Part shown: piece by piece, positions 24,823 through 35,221 of the stretch | Position numbering within the stretch: position 1 is the stretch's first letter | Layout of the letters: every line of letters begins with the position of its first letter | Source: Zingiber officinale | Taxonomy: Eukaryota > Streptophyta > Magnoliopsida > Zingiberales > Zingiberaceae | Assembly: GCF_018446385.1 (NCBI RefSeq) | Contig: NC_056005.1 | Coordinates: 60,300,239-60,364,238 of the forward strand | DNA length: 64,000 nucleotides | Reading direction: 5' to 3' | The notes under the pieces: generated by a model | Database searches by the model: none | Told to the model about the DNA's origin: nothing | Seen by the model: the letters and a program-made list of their open reading frames with translations, nothing else | Program-made: the position numbers and the translations under genes

Positions 24823-25048
24823 TGTTATAATTCTGCAAGTGCATGGATTCGTCTTCAGTAATATATAAGATTGTCAAGCCACAAGGACCGTTGATTAAGC
24901 ACTAGAGATGTCACAAAGTAAGTTATCTAGACGTTCGAAAGTTGGCTTTGGCGTTCGCAAACTAACGAGAGTGACTGAAGAGAGTAAGAGAAAGATGAGA
25001 GAATCGATCTTTGAGGGAATTGAGCTTTGGGAAATGAATTCTAGGATT
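24823..25048 (-). repeat. gypsy F 5' LTR, first piece
   Basis: It begins TGTTATAATTCTGCAAG, the reverse complement of the LTR 3' terminus. It runs to the CACTA insertion at 25049 and resumes at 48185. Confidence 0.88.
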
Positions 25049-25400
25049 CACTACAACAAAAACCCTCATAGACATTGGTTTTCCACCGGTTTCTATTACA
25101 TTTTCGACCAATGTCTATGAAGCCGATGTAAAAGGTCTGCCATTTTAGACATCGGGTTAAAACCGGTGTAATATCACTTAATGACACCGGTGTTCGAATC
25201 AGTTATTAACCGGTGTAGTATCACTTAACGACATCGTTTCATCAACGATGTAAAACCGATGTAATATTATATGTTAATAACACCAGTTTTGGCAGCGGTA
25301 TACGACCGATGTAATATTAGTTAATAACAACGGTTTTACAGCGGTGGAAAACCGATGTAATATCATTATTTTTTAACAACACAAATTTGATTTCTGAAAC
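25049..25400 (+). repeat. CACTA left terminal inverted repeat and subterminal repeats
   Basis: CACTACAACAAAAACCC is followed by at least five copies of a motif like ACCGGTGTAATAT or ACCGATGTAATAT between 25155 and 25375. In CACTA elements such repeats are transposase binding sites. Confidence 0.9.
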
Positions 25401-25914
25401 CGACAGTAACAAAAAAAATACACAAATATTCACAAATTACACAAATATTCTTCATTCAACAATATCCATAAAATACACAAATATTCACAAATTACATAAA
25501 TAATCTTCTTACAACAGTAGCCATAAAATACACAAACATTCTTTTTACATCAAAAACTAATAGATATCAGAATCAAGGTAGAACATTCTTTTAACAACAC
25601 ATCAAGGTAGAACCGCACTTCAAATGTAATCTAGCATGCATTTAGCCCACTCGAACTGCACTTCATCAATTTCAACTCTGGAGTACTTGAGATTTGTAAA
25701 CTCTAAAAACACATAAATAATATATTAGTAAATCAAGACCAAAAATCATAATTGAAAAAGCAATAAGAGCACCAGGTAACAAGATGAGTAATTGGAATGC
25801 TTAAAAAGAGAAACGTTCATCAATTATCTCAACCACAAATAAATAGAAAGAAGAATCATAGATGTAAGATACTGATATAGTCCAACACCGGAACAAATTC
25901 AAAGAAGAAATTAC
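25401..25914. other. AT-rich CACTA interior with one short unexplained open segment
   Basis: 25401-25600 has loose repeats of CACAAATATTCACAAATTACA. On the minus strand about 25609-25695 is open (VEIDEVQFEWAKCMLDYI, then TGA), preceded by an AG that could be a splice acceptor. It may be the last exon of another captured gene, but I cannot identify it. Confidence 0.45.
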
Positions 25915-26849
25915 CTATCTTTGTAAGCTGAAGCCAAATTTGCATGGGCTTCAGACATAGTTGGTCTGATATTCACAGCACATATATAATCTGAATTGCT
26001 TCAGTAACTCTACCAATCTCCTTAAATGTGTTCCCTCTATTGACAAGACCATCAGCAGCAGTCTGCGAAGAACTTCCTTGTAACAGGCTATCACTTCTGC
26101 ATAATTTCCCTGGTGTAATACAAGAGAACTATCAATTTCCAACTAGGAGCAAAGACAACAAAGAAGATGATAGACAAATTATATGACTTTCTTCCATTAA
26201 ATGAGGCAATATGCAGTAACTCTCAAACTAGCAATGAAAAAGGCCGATATAGTACTCTACTTGTTGCTTGTATATAATAGCCAAGTTGTTGAAGGGGGTA
26301 GATATCCCTGTTGTAACTGCTAAAGTTGCCTTATAGAATGATGCAACAACACTCATCATGTTGCTGCATGAAGAGAAGTTTCATTAAGGAACAAAAATAA
26401 ACTATCCGCACAGTTGTCATCAAACATTTCTAAAGCTTACCAATCCATGTATATATGTTGCCAAGGCTTGACAATGCTTGTGGATGGTTAGGTTGTAAAG
26501 CAAAGCATGACTTGGGAAAAATTATTAAAATGGAGTTATTCAACAAGGAAAATAAACTTAAGATAATAAAAATATCCAAATTAAAAAGTCACCCTATAAT
26601 GTCCAGCGTCTTTGAGAGCATGTCCAGCGTCTTTGAGAGCATTCCCCTTTTAATGTGCAAGAAAGTTGATCATTAACTAACCTGGCTCACCATCAAGAAG
26701 GATACCACATTTTGACATATTAGACCATTATCAACTTACCATATTATTGTGAGCTTCAATAAAGGTAGAATCACAGTTGATAGCTTGCTTGTAATGCAGA
26801 ATTGCCATATCAAGTTGACTTTGTTCATAATAGATGCCAGCAAGGTTTC
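25915..26849 (-). pseudogene. SEC: captured exons of a SECRET AGENT-type O-GlcNAc transferase (TPR region)
   Basis: Five exon-like segments, each with plausible splice signals, spell consecutive TPR repeats of plant SEC, the enzyme that adds O-GlcNAc to nuclear and cytosolic proteins. They are 26740-26849 (YYEQSQLDMAILHYKQAIN), about 26599-26652 (NALKDAGH, duplicated), 26441-26510 (ALQPNHPQALSSLGNIYMDW), 26261-26363 (VASFYKATLAVTTGIS) and 25915-26109 (GNYAEVIACYKEVLR, then AHANLASAYKD after frameshifts). Two indels in the last exon and a 21-bp tandem duplication in the second break the frame. The catalytic domain is absent. Identity rests on remembered family sequence. Confidence 0.85.
26599..26640 (-). 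repeat. 21-bp tandem duplication in the captured SEC exon
   Basis: Two exact copies of a 21-bp unit (26599-26619 and 26620-26640) encode ALKDAGH twice on the minus strand. It is in frame by itself, but the exon decays just after it. Confidence 0.9.
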
Positions 26850-28146
26850 CTGCATCCAGATATCCCCAATGCATAGTTGACATAATAAACTCTCTTCAGA
26901 GCATAGCTTGCAGCAAAGTTATCCACAAAATCAAAAAGAGATTAATAGGAGTTATTGAATCACGTAGCATATTCCAGTGAAAGTATTCTACAATAGTAAT
27001 GTTATGAAGAACCTAAAATAAATAGAAAATAATTAAGAGTTCACACAAACAAGAACTACACATAGTAACTAAACTTCTCTTCTTTTGTATGCAAGTCAAC
27101 AACAAATCATCATGTACTTCAAAAATGAGTAAGATATTAGTTAAAATAGAAATAATTAGAGGAAAAAATAGACATGTTTCATAGAGCAGCCAATTAATAC
27201 ATTTTTGACATGGAGAAACAACATCAAACCCTTAGTTGCAACTATTAAGGAGACCTAAAGACAAACAGTGTAAAAGCCTTCACACAAAAAGTAGAAGTGT
27301 GGATACCAAATATGCAATTTCTTCATTCATATCAAACCCAGCAAAGAATCATTGGATCACTGTCATCTTTGGGAAGCAATGAAATTTTAATTAAAATAGA
27401 ACAAATTTGAGGAATTTTACATTCTTGATTTGTATAATAACTGGTCAATTGATTTTCGTATGGAGAAGAACCAAGTAAAATATGGTCAGTGTAAAATCCT
27501 TATGAGTCAAAGTCGAATTATATTTCAACTAAAATACAGATTAAATCAATGACAAATGATAATCAAAGTGAAGAAATAAACAAGTGGACAATAGGTTCCA
27601 TTATCACAACAGTTCACAGAACCTAAACATTCTAAAAACACTAAATCTAAGAATTTATTTGTGGTAAAGAATCTAACCTTGCTTCGCATGAAATGTAATG
27701 AATCTGGAATGCAAATGCTAAACACACTAGGAGTTGAAGTCTTATGAATGGTCAAGTGCAAGAAAAGGTGAGGAGAGCCCCTTGAGGTTTAATCTTAACA
27801 ACTTAGCATCTAATATTTGGACGCTAAAGTTAATGCAGGCTGATGACTTTGACTCTAAAATCTACAATATCCACAGTTCACACATGATTATAGTACACTC
27901 TTCTTCATAGCAAACAACACAGAGTAGGAATCTACAAGTTTCTTTATACAAGGTTGACCATAGAGAAAGTTAAAATCCTGTTGCTCTTACGTGTTGGTTT
28001 CACCGCTGAATTACATCCGTCATGCATTTGCTGCAATTTCATAAAAGACATCCTTAGGTCATTAAGCCATGTGCAAGCTCTGTTCATCTTTTCACCATTT
28101 TTAAGCCCCAAAATCTTATATATTTTTCATCATAAAGGACCTTACA
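26850..28146. other. CACTA interior, intron-like, with one possible exon
   Basis: AT-rich and mostly closed in all frames. On the minus strand about 28005-28110 is open (NRACTWLNDLRMSFMKLQQM) and ends at a GTAAGA that could be a splice donor. I do not recognise it. The E insertion at 28147 (flank TTACA) splits this region from 45207 onward. Confidence 0.4.
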
Positions 28147-28810
28147 TGATAAAGAAACCTTGTAAATGGATCGCCTTGAAATTCAGCTTGGGGAAGGGTA
28201 TTGACGCCACACTCAAGCAAGATGAGAAGGTGAGTGATAAGTCATGGAGTTTTGATCACCACAAGTTGCCTTGATAAGATCAAAATTAGTTCTTTGCCTA
28301 AGAACAAGAAGGAAGCTCTCACAGAAGAGAAACTCAAATTTTCATTCAAACTTACATGATTTGTCATACAAGAGTTCTCCTATTTAACATCCCTTAAGAT
28401 CTCCTATGCACTGATTATGCAATAAATATCATGCTTGCATGCATGGGTTTTATTATCCACTAATGCAACCACTAATCCCTAATACTAGCTTAATGCAACC
28501 ATGCATGCATGGTATTTGTTATACTAGCTTAGGAACTCTCAAAAATGCATTAAAAACCCACAAAGGACATCAAAAGTCACTTTAGAAAAACCCCCCCATG
28601 CATGCACACGAAAATGGTCCTCATGTTGGTCCAATTTCACTTTCAAATTGAAGGAATGTGATCCACTTAGTTGTTGCCTCCATTGTGCATTGATCCTCCT
28701 TTTCCTTGAGCCTCATTATTAAGCCTTCCAAAGCTTGCTTTATTCTCTTAGTCTTGGACCTTGTCATGGGTCCCCCAATTCCCTTCAATGCCTCTTCTTG
28801 GCTCACATCA
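28147..28810 (-). repeat. 3' LTR of gypsy E (664 bp)
   Basis: Near-identical to 44555-45206, with one 12-bp difference in a CCACTAAT repeat. It encodes the last 62 or so residues of the pol reading frame. Confidence 0.93.
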
Positions 28811-31800
28811 TTCCCTCCTTCTTTAGGTGAATTCGTCCTCGAATTTAGGTCTTCATCTCCTACATCAAAAGGACTCAAATTAGCCACATTAAATGTTGCA
28901 CTAACACCATACTCACCGGGCAAATCAATTTTGTAAGCATTGTCATTAATTCTTTCCAACACTTGGAATGGTCCATCTCCTCTTGGTTGAAGCTTTGATT
29001 TCCTTTGGGTAGGAAACTGTTCCTTCCTCATATGAACTCACACCCAATCACCGGGTTCAAGGACCACTCTTTTTCTCCCTTTATTGGCTCGATTTGCATA
29101 TTGCTCCATTTTCTTCTCAATTTGAGCTTTAACTTGCTCATGAAGCTTCTTCACATATTTTGCCTTTGTTTTGCCATCCTTGTGAACTAAAGAAGAAGTG
29201 TTAGGTAAAGGAATCAAATCAAGAGGTGTTAGTGGATTGAACCCATAAACAATCTCAAAAGGAGAAAATTGAGTAGTAGAATGGACCGCCCTATTATAAG
29301 CAAATTCAACATGAGGTAAACATTCTTCCCAAGACTTAATGTTCTTCTTAATAATTGCTCTAAGAAGAGTAGAAAGTGTCCTATTTACCACCTCAATCTG
29401 GCCGTCAGTTTGTGGGTGGCATGTGGTGGAGAAAAGAAGCTTTGTTCCCAGCTTGTTCCATAAGGTCCTCCAAAAATGGCTTAAAAATTTGGTGTCACAA
29501 TCTGAAACAATGCTCCTAGGCATGCCATGAAGTCATACCACCTCTTTGAAAAACAAATCTGCCACATGAGTTGCATCATCCACCTTGTGGCAAGGTATGA
29601 AGTGTGCCATCTTGGAGAATCTATCAACTACCACAAAAATGGAGTCCTTACCTTTTTGAGTACGTGGTAGCCCTAAAACAAAATCCATAGACAAGTCAGT
29701 CCAAGGAAAATTAGGAATAGGCAAAGGCGTGTAAAGTCCATGAGGTAATGTCTTTGATTTTGCTTTTCTACACACAATGCACCGTGCACAAAATTTCTGC
29801 ACATCGTGTTTCATGTGTGGCCAATGAAAATGCTCAAGCAGCATTTCTAAGGTCTTTTGAACCCCAAAGTATCCCATTAAACCCCCCTCATGTGCTTCCC
29901 TAACTAGCAATTTACACATTGATCCTCTAGGCACACAAAGTCTGTTATTCTTAAACAAGTAGTTGTCATGCCTAACAAACCCATTTTGTGATTTCTTTTC
30001 ACATGCAGCATATAATTGGGAAAACTCATTATCATGTACATACAATTCCTTAATATGTTCAAAGCCATGCAATTTAGTTTCAAGTGTAGCTAACAAATTA
30101 TACCTTCTTGAAAGTGCATCTGCTACAACATTTACCTTTCCTTGCTTATGCTTAATGACATAAGGAAATTGTTCAAGAAATTCGACCCATTTGGCATGCC
30201 TTTTGTTGAGCTTCCCTTGCCCTTTCAAATATTTCAAAGATTCATGATCACTATGAATGATAAATTCTTTAGGCAAAAGATAATGTTGCCATGTTTGCAA
30301 TGCTCTAACAAGGGCATACATTTCTATTTCATAAGTGGAATAGTTGAGGGTGGCACCAATTAATTTCTCACTAAAATATGCAATGGGATGATCATCTTGA
30401 AGTAAAACAGCCCCAATACCCACATGAGATGCATCACATTCAATTTCAAATGATTTGGAAAAATCAGGTAAAGCAAGAATGGGTGCATGTGTGAGTTTAT
30501 TCTTAAGTGTTTGAAATGCATTTTCTTGATTCTCTCCCCATCTAAAACCTATATTTTTCTTAACAATTTCATTTAGGGGTACTGCCACTGTGCTGAAATC
30601 CTTCACAAACCTCCTATAGAAACTTGCCAACCCATGGAAGCTCCTAACCTCACTCACAGTCTTAGGAGTTGGTCAATCTCTAATGGCCTTAACTTTCCCT
30701 TCATCAACCTGCACTCCTTTAGAACTTATGACAAAACCAAGAAAAACCACATGATTAGTCCAAAAAGAACACTTTTCCAAGTTAGCATATAGTTTTTCCT
30801 TTCTAAGGACATGCAAGACAGATTGGAGATGTGCAATATGCTCAACAAAACTCTTGGAATATACCAAAATATCATCGAAGTATACTACCACAAATTTTCC
30901 AAGAAATTCTCGTAAGACATGGTTCATAAGCTTCATAAAAGTGCTTGGTGCATTAGTTAACTCAAAAGGCATTATCAACCATTCATACAATCCATATTTG
31001 GTTTTGAAAGCGGTTTTCCATTCATCCCCTTCCCTTATCCTAATTTGATGGTACCCACTTTTTAAATCAATTTTAGAAAAGAAGCAAGCACCATGCAATT
31101 CATCAAGCAAATCATCAAGTCTAGGGATTGGATGTCTATACCGAATTGTGATGTTGTTGATGGCTCTACAGTCAGTGCACATCCTCCATGTTCCAAGCTT
31201 TTTAGGCACCAAAATTACGGGTACGGCACAAGGACTTAAACTTTCTCTAACCCATCCTTTTTACAATAACTCCTCCACTTGATTTTGTATCTCCTTTGTT
31301 TCTTGAGGGTTGCTCCTATAAGCTGGCCTATTGGGCAGAGAAGCGCCAGGAATAAGGTATATTTGGTGTTCAATTCCCCTCATTGGTGGCAATCCGTGAG
31401 GTACTTCCTTGGGAAACACATCTTCAAAATCCTGCAAAATAACAACAACTTCACTAGGCAAAGAGTTAGTATTAGATTCCAAGAAAGTTTCCTTGCACAA
31501 AAGAAGAAATATTGGTTGCCTTGTCAAATAAGCTTTCTTCACCTCACTTACTCTTGTAAACAAATTTTCTATTTTTCTCTCTTTCTTTTCCTCATTCTTT
31601 CTTTTCTTTTGAATTTTGTCCTCAAAATCAAGTATTTTCTTTTGCACACACTCTTTCTTTTTCTTATGCTCTCGCTCTTCTTTTTCTCTTTTCTCTCTCA
31701 TTTTTATTTGATCCTCACAAACCTCCCTAGGTGATAATGGTACAAGTGTAACTTTGCGAGAATTGTGGACAAAAGAGAACTTGTTGGAGAATCCATCATG

Positions 31801-32019
31801 GTGAGCTCGCCTATCAAACTGCCAAGGTCTTCCAAGAAGAATGTGGCTTGCCTCCATAGGCACAATATCACATAGAACTTGATCTTCATATTTTCCAATG
31901 GAGAAATTAATCAACACTTGCTGGTTCACTACCAATTCACCACTATTACTTAACCATTGGAGTTTATATGGTCTTGCATGTGGTGTAGTCTTGAGGTTGA
32001 GTTTGGTGACCAACCTAGT
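28621..32019 (-). pseudogene. gypsy E pol: part of protease, reverse transcriptase, RNase H, integrase
   Basis: In order on the minus strand: protease remainder (SHILLGRPWQFDR), a Lys/Glu-rich coiled linker (about 31550-31700), reverse transcriptase (30673-31212) with YFDD at 30871-30882, and RNase H ([11 protein letters not shown]). Integrase (about 29040-29880) keeps its Asp-Asp-Glu residues ([31 protein letters not shown]). Its zinc site reads LMGYFG where relatives have LMGHFG. A GPY/F-type module (GPFQVLERINDNAYKIDLP) and GGPMTRSKTKR follow, inside the LTR. Only four stops interrupt the frame, near 31262, 30672, 29532 and 29037. All are explained by single C-to-T changes on one strand or the other. 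It was recently coding. Confidence 0.93.
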
Positions 32020-35000
32020 TGTAAAATACCGGAAAAATGTCGGATAACGATAGGGGAATTTTCCAGAAATTTTAGAAATTTTCTGGTAATCTTTCGGAGC
32101 ACGTACGCCGGGTTTTGAGGGGACGAATTTATGGGTACGAATAAAGCCTGTTTAGGATACCCGTTTAAGTGAGGAAAAGTTTTATTATAAATACATTTTC
32201 CTTGTTTTTCTTATTTCCCCTAAACGTTTTTTTTCCGTTCCCCAAACCCGCGCCCCCTTTTTCCTCACCGATCCGTGCCCTACGAGCGCCGCCGCCGGCC
32301 AACCGACGCCGCCGCCCTTTCTCCATTGCCTCGGTCACCACAGCCGACATCAGAACCCTAACGCCGAGCCTTCTTCGCTGCCCTAGCACCGACGCCCTGC
32401 CAAACAGCCATTGTGCCCGAAGATCTGCAACACCGACTGTCGCCTTGTTCCTTGCTTGAGCAGCCAGTGATCGCCGGGATTCTCCTCACTGGTGTCATGC
32501 CGTAGAGCTGATGCCACCACCGTCGTCATCCCAGCAGCCGCGAGTCCTTCTGCCGGCGTCGCGTAGCCTTCTTCCCCTCCTCAGCCGCAGATTCGACCCG
32601 ACTTTGACCTTGCCATTGAGTGTCCTATTCTTCACCAACCACAGACCAGTGCCGAGCTATATGCTTGATTTATTGTGCCAAGCCGTGCCTAGCCGGACCT
32701 TGGAGGGAGTTTGGATTGAAAATTCACTGGCATGTGAAATGTGAAGGTTTTAGATTTGAATTGGAGATTTTTGATTCAAGGTAAACTATGTATATTGTTT
32801 TGGTTGATCTCTTGTTAGTATTAGGTTGATATGGATTGGTAACATATTATATTTGAGATGTTAATATGTGATAACATGACTAATGAGTAATTAGTTGTCT
32901 TAGGTTGGAATTTCAGATGTGATTTGAGGTGCGGATCGTCGATGATTTACATTGAGGGCGGTAGCTTCGTGGTTGCTCCGACTAGGATTTTCTGACCACC
33001 ATTTCTCTGACTGCGAGGTGATAAAAGGATACTCACTATTGGGTAAGTTTAGTTTGATTCATGATGGTTATTTGGTGGTTGGTTGGTTCAGATGGATGAT
33101 GGTTGAATTGGGTTGATAAAATGAATTGTATTTAGTTGAGATTGTTCTTGAGTTATAACAAATTGGGATCACTTGGGATTGATTCAAATTGGGTTTCCTT
33201 AATCGAAAAGGAAATAGGTTTATTTATTTGGTCCTGATCTTCAGTTAGCTAAATGATACTTGTTAGAGTAGCTAAATTGAATATTTGTATGCAGGACCCT
33301 GATTACGGGACGATTGTTCTGATGTGAGGATTGTTTATCACAGACTACAGTTAAAGGCGGGTACCTCTTGACTTATCTTTTATGATATTATCATTGGATA
33401 TGCATAGTATTTTATAACTACAAGCAATGAATATGTTCGTCTTTGGTATGTCACTGTTTGATATCCATAGCATGTTAGGTTTGTCGCTTGTTATGTATTC
33501 GTGCTTATATCTCGTGAATTGTTACCATGAGTATCTTATTGCCATGAGTACTCTATTACCATGAGTATCTTAGTTTCTAGAGTGACATACCATGCTCTAC
33601 TGAGGATAGGACTAGGTTCTGGATTTTTGTTTCTGGCATGTGTATCTAAATTATTTGATACTTAGATTTTTGTGCCATATCAGATTTGTGTACCTCTATT
33701 TGTATATCATATATGATTCGGGTGTTTAGACCCTGATTCTTTGATCTGTGTATATTGTTGGTACATATGCTATGGAAGAGGGATATGATTAGGGTCTAGG
33801 TTGTTATACCTTAGAGGACTTGTATACCCTAGATCCGTGGATTTGACCTACTGATACTGTGGTACCCATATTATATATATATGGATTTTTCTATGCTGAT
33901 CAGGATATTCCATACTTATTATGTTCAGGACATAGGTTTTTGATATTCTATCTGACCTGTGTACTATAGATTTTGGTATGTGACCATCGCTTTTACAGTA
34001 CCCATTTTGTATATATGGATATGGTTATGTTGATCAGTTTTTGTTATGCATAGTGGCATGCATTATGATTGCATGCTGTGCGATTGTCGGCTCTACGATG
34101 GTTGAGCCGATCGTTAGTTATATGTACTGCACACACTAGTGGTATATCGTGCGGTGTGTGGCGGTTCTGTGTTTGGCTCCGTTGGTCGTATGACCAGTCG
34201 TGGTAGCCGTGATCGATTCCGCTTCTGTTTGCTCACCGGCATTTAGTGTAGGTAGGCCGTGACGGTGGACTCTGTTGGCTCCGTTGGTCGGTGACTCTGG
34301 TAGCCGTGAGATACCTCCCGTCGCAGTGTGTCGGGAGTTGAGGCATCGAGCTCCCCATTTATGATTTGGGGTCACGGGCGAGTACTCGACAAAGATCTCC
34401 GTCCACTCGGTCACTCATCGAAGCGATGACGACAGAGTGCACGTTGTCGCTACCCACTCGGTCTCACCATTTGAGTGTGAGATGGTAGCGTCGGGGGTGA
34501 CCGACGCATCATTAGCATCATATGCATTGATGTATTTATATTCTTATGATGTGTATTGAGTCAGTTGAGTTTATTTTGGTGTTGTATTGTTCAGCATGTA
34601 TAGGATTATTGACACTTTCGGTTTGACGACCCTTTTGTCTGGATAGGAGTTCCTGGTGAGTACAGCTTCCTCAGTTACCTTTCAGTTTTGCATATTCCCT
34701 ATATATGATTAGGAAGCTGTATTCCATGTTTGTTGCTGTTAGATATATCTTACTACTCATGTCCATTGGTATTCGCTGAGTTGTTGAACTCACTCCCGTG
34801 ACCAGGTTGGTTATGGTGTCGCTTGGAATATCCTGTCTGCTGGTCCCCACGTCACATCAGAAGACTTATCAGTTTCACGTATGTTTTGTTTGTTTATGTA
34901 TCAGTTTGTTTAGCTCTGTACTCCGGTTTTATTTTTGGAGTATTGATGTTGATATGTGGTATTTTGTATTTATGTTATTGGTTGTGTAAGTCTAGCCGGC

Positions 35001-35203
35001 TAGCAGTTTTGTGTTTTGGTTTTGGTACAGCCGAGTGGGCTGCTTTATTTTTAACTGCGTGGTTGTGTGATGTTGATTTGATATTCTTGTTTATTTTCTT
35101 TTATTGATAATTCGGTTTTTCTGTGTTCTTGGATCGTACAAGTGTCGTACAGGGGAGATGCTGCCGAAATTTCTTCGGACAGAGACTCCTCCGGGGCGTG
35201 ACA
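32020..35203 (+). repeat. 5' LTR of gypsy D (3,184 bp)
   Basis: Very similar to 39508-42736, except for an unrelated block at 32481-32629, an indel-rich stretch at about 34130-34500 and a divergent end after about 35070. A GC-rich segment at 32240-32460 reads open in both LTRs, with identical sequence. It is LTR sequence after the promoter and not a gene. Confidence 0.94.
32186..32193 (+). promoter_or_regulatory. probable TATA box of gypsy D LTR
   Basis: TATAAATA lies upstream of the GC-rich segment and is identical in the 3' LTR (39674-39681). Position and context suggest the LTR promoter. This was not tested. Confidence 0.5.
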
Positions 35204-35209
35204 ATTTAG

Positions 35210-35221
35210 TGGTATCAGAGC
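35210..35221 (+). other. primer binding site of gypsy D (tRNA-Met)
   Basis: TGGTATCAGAGC lies six bases after the LTR end. Confidence 0.93.

Noticed and set aside
32169-32459. 96-codon open frame, identical at 39657-39947
   Set aside because: It is the same LTR sequence twice, with low-complexity composition. It lies just after a TATA box and is best read as untranslated LTR RNA.
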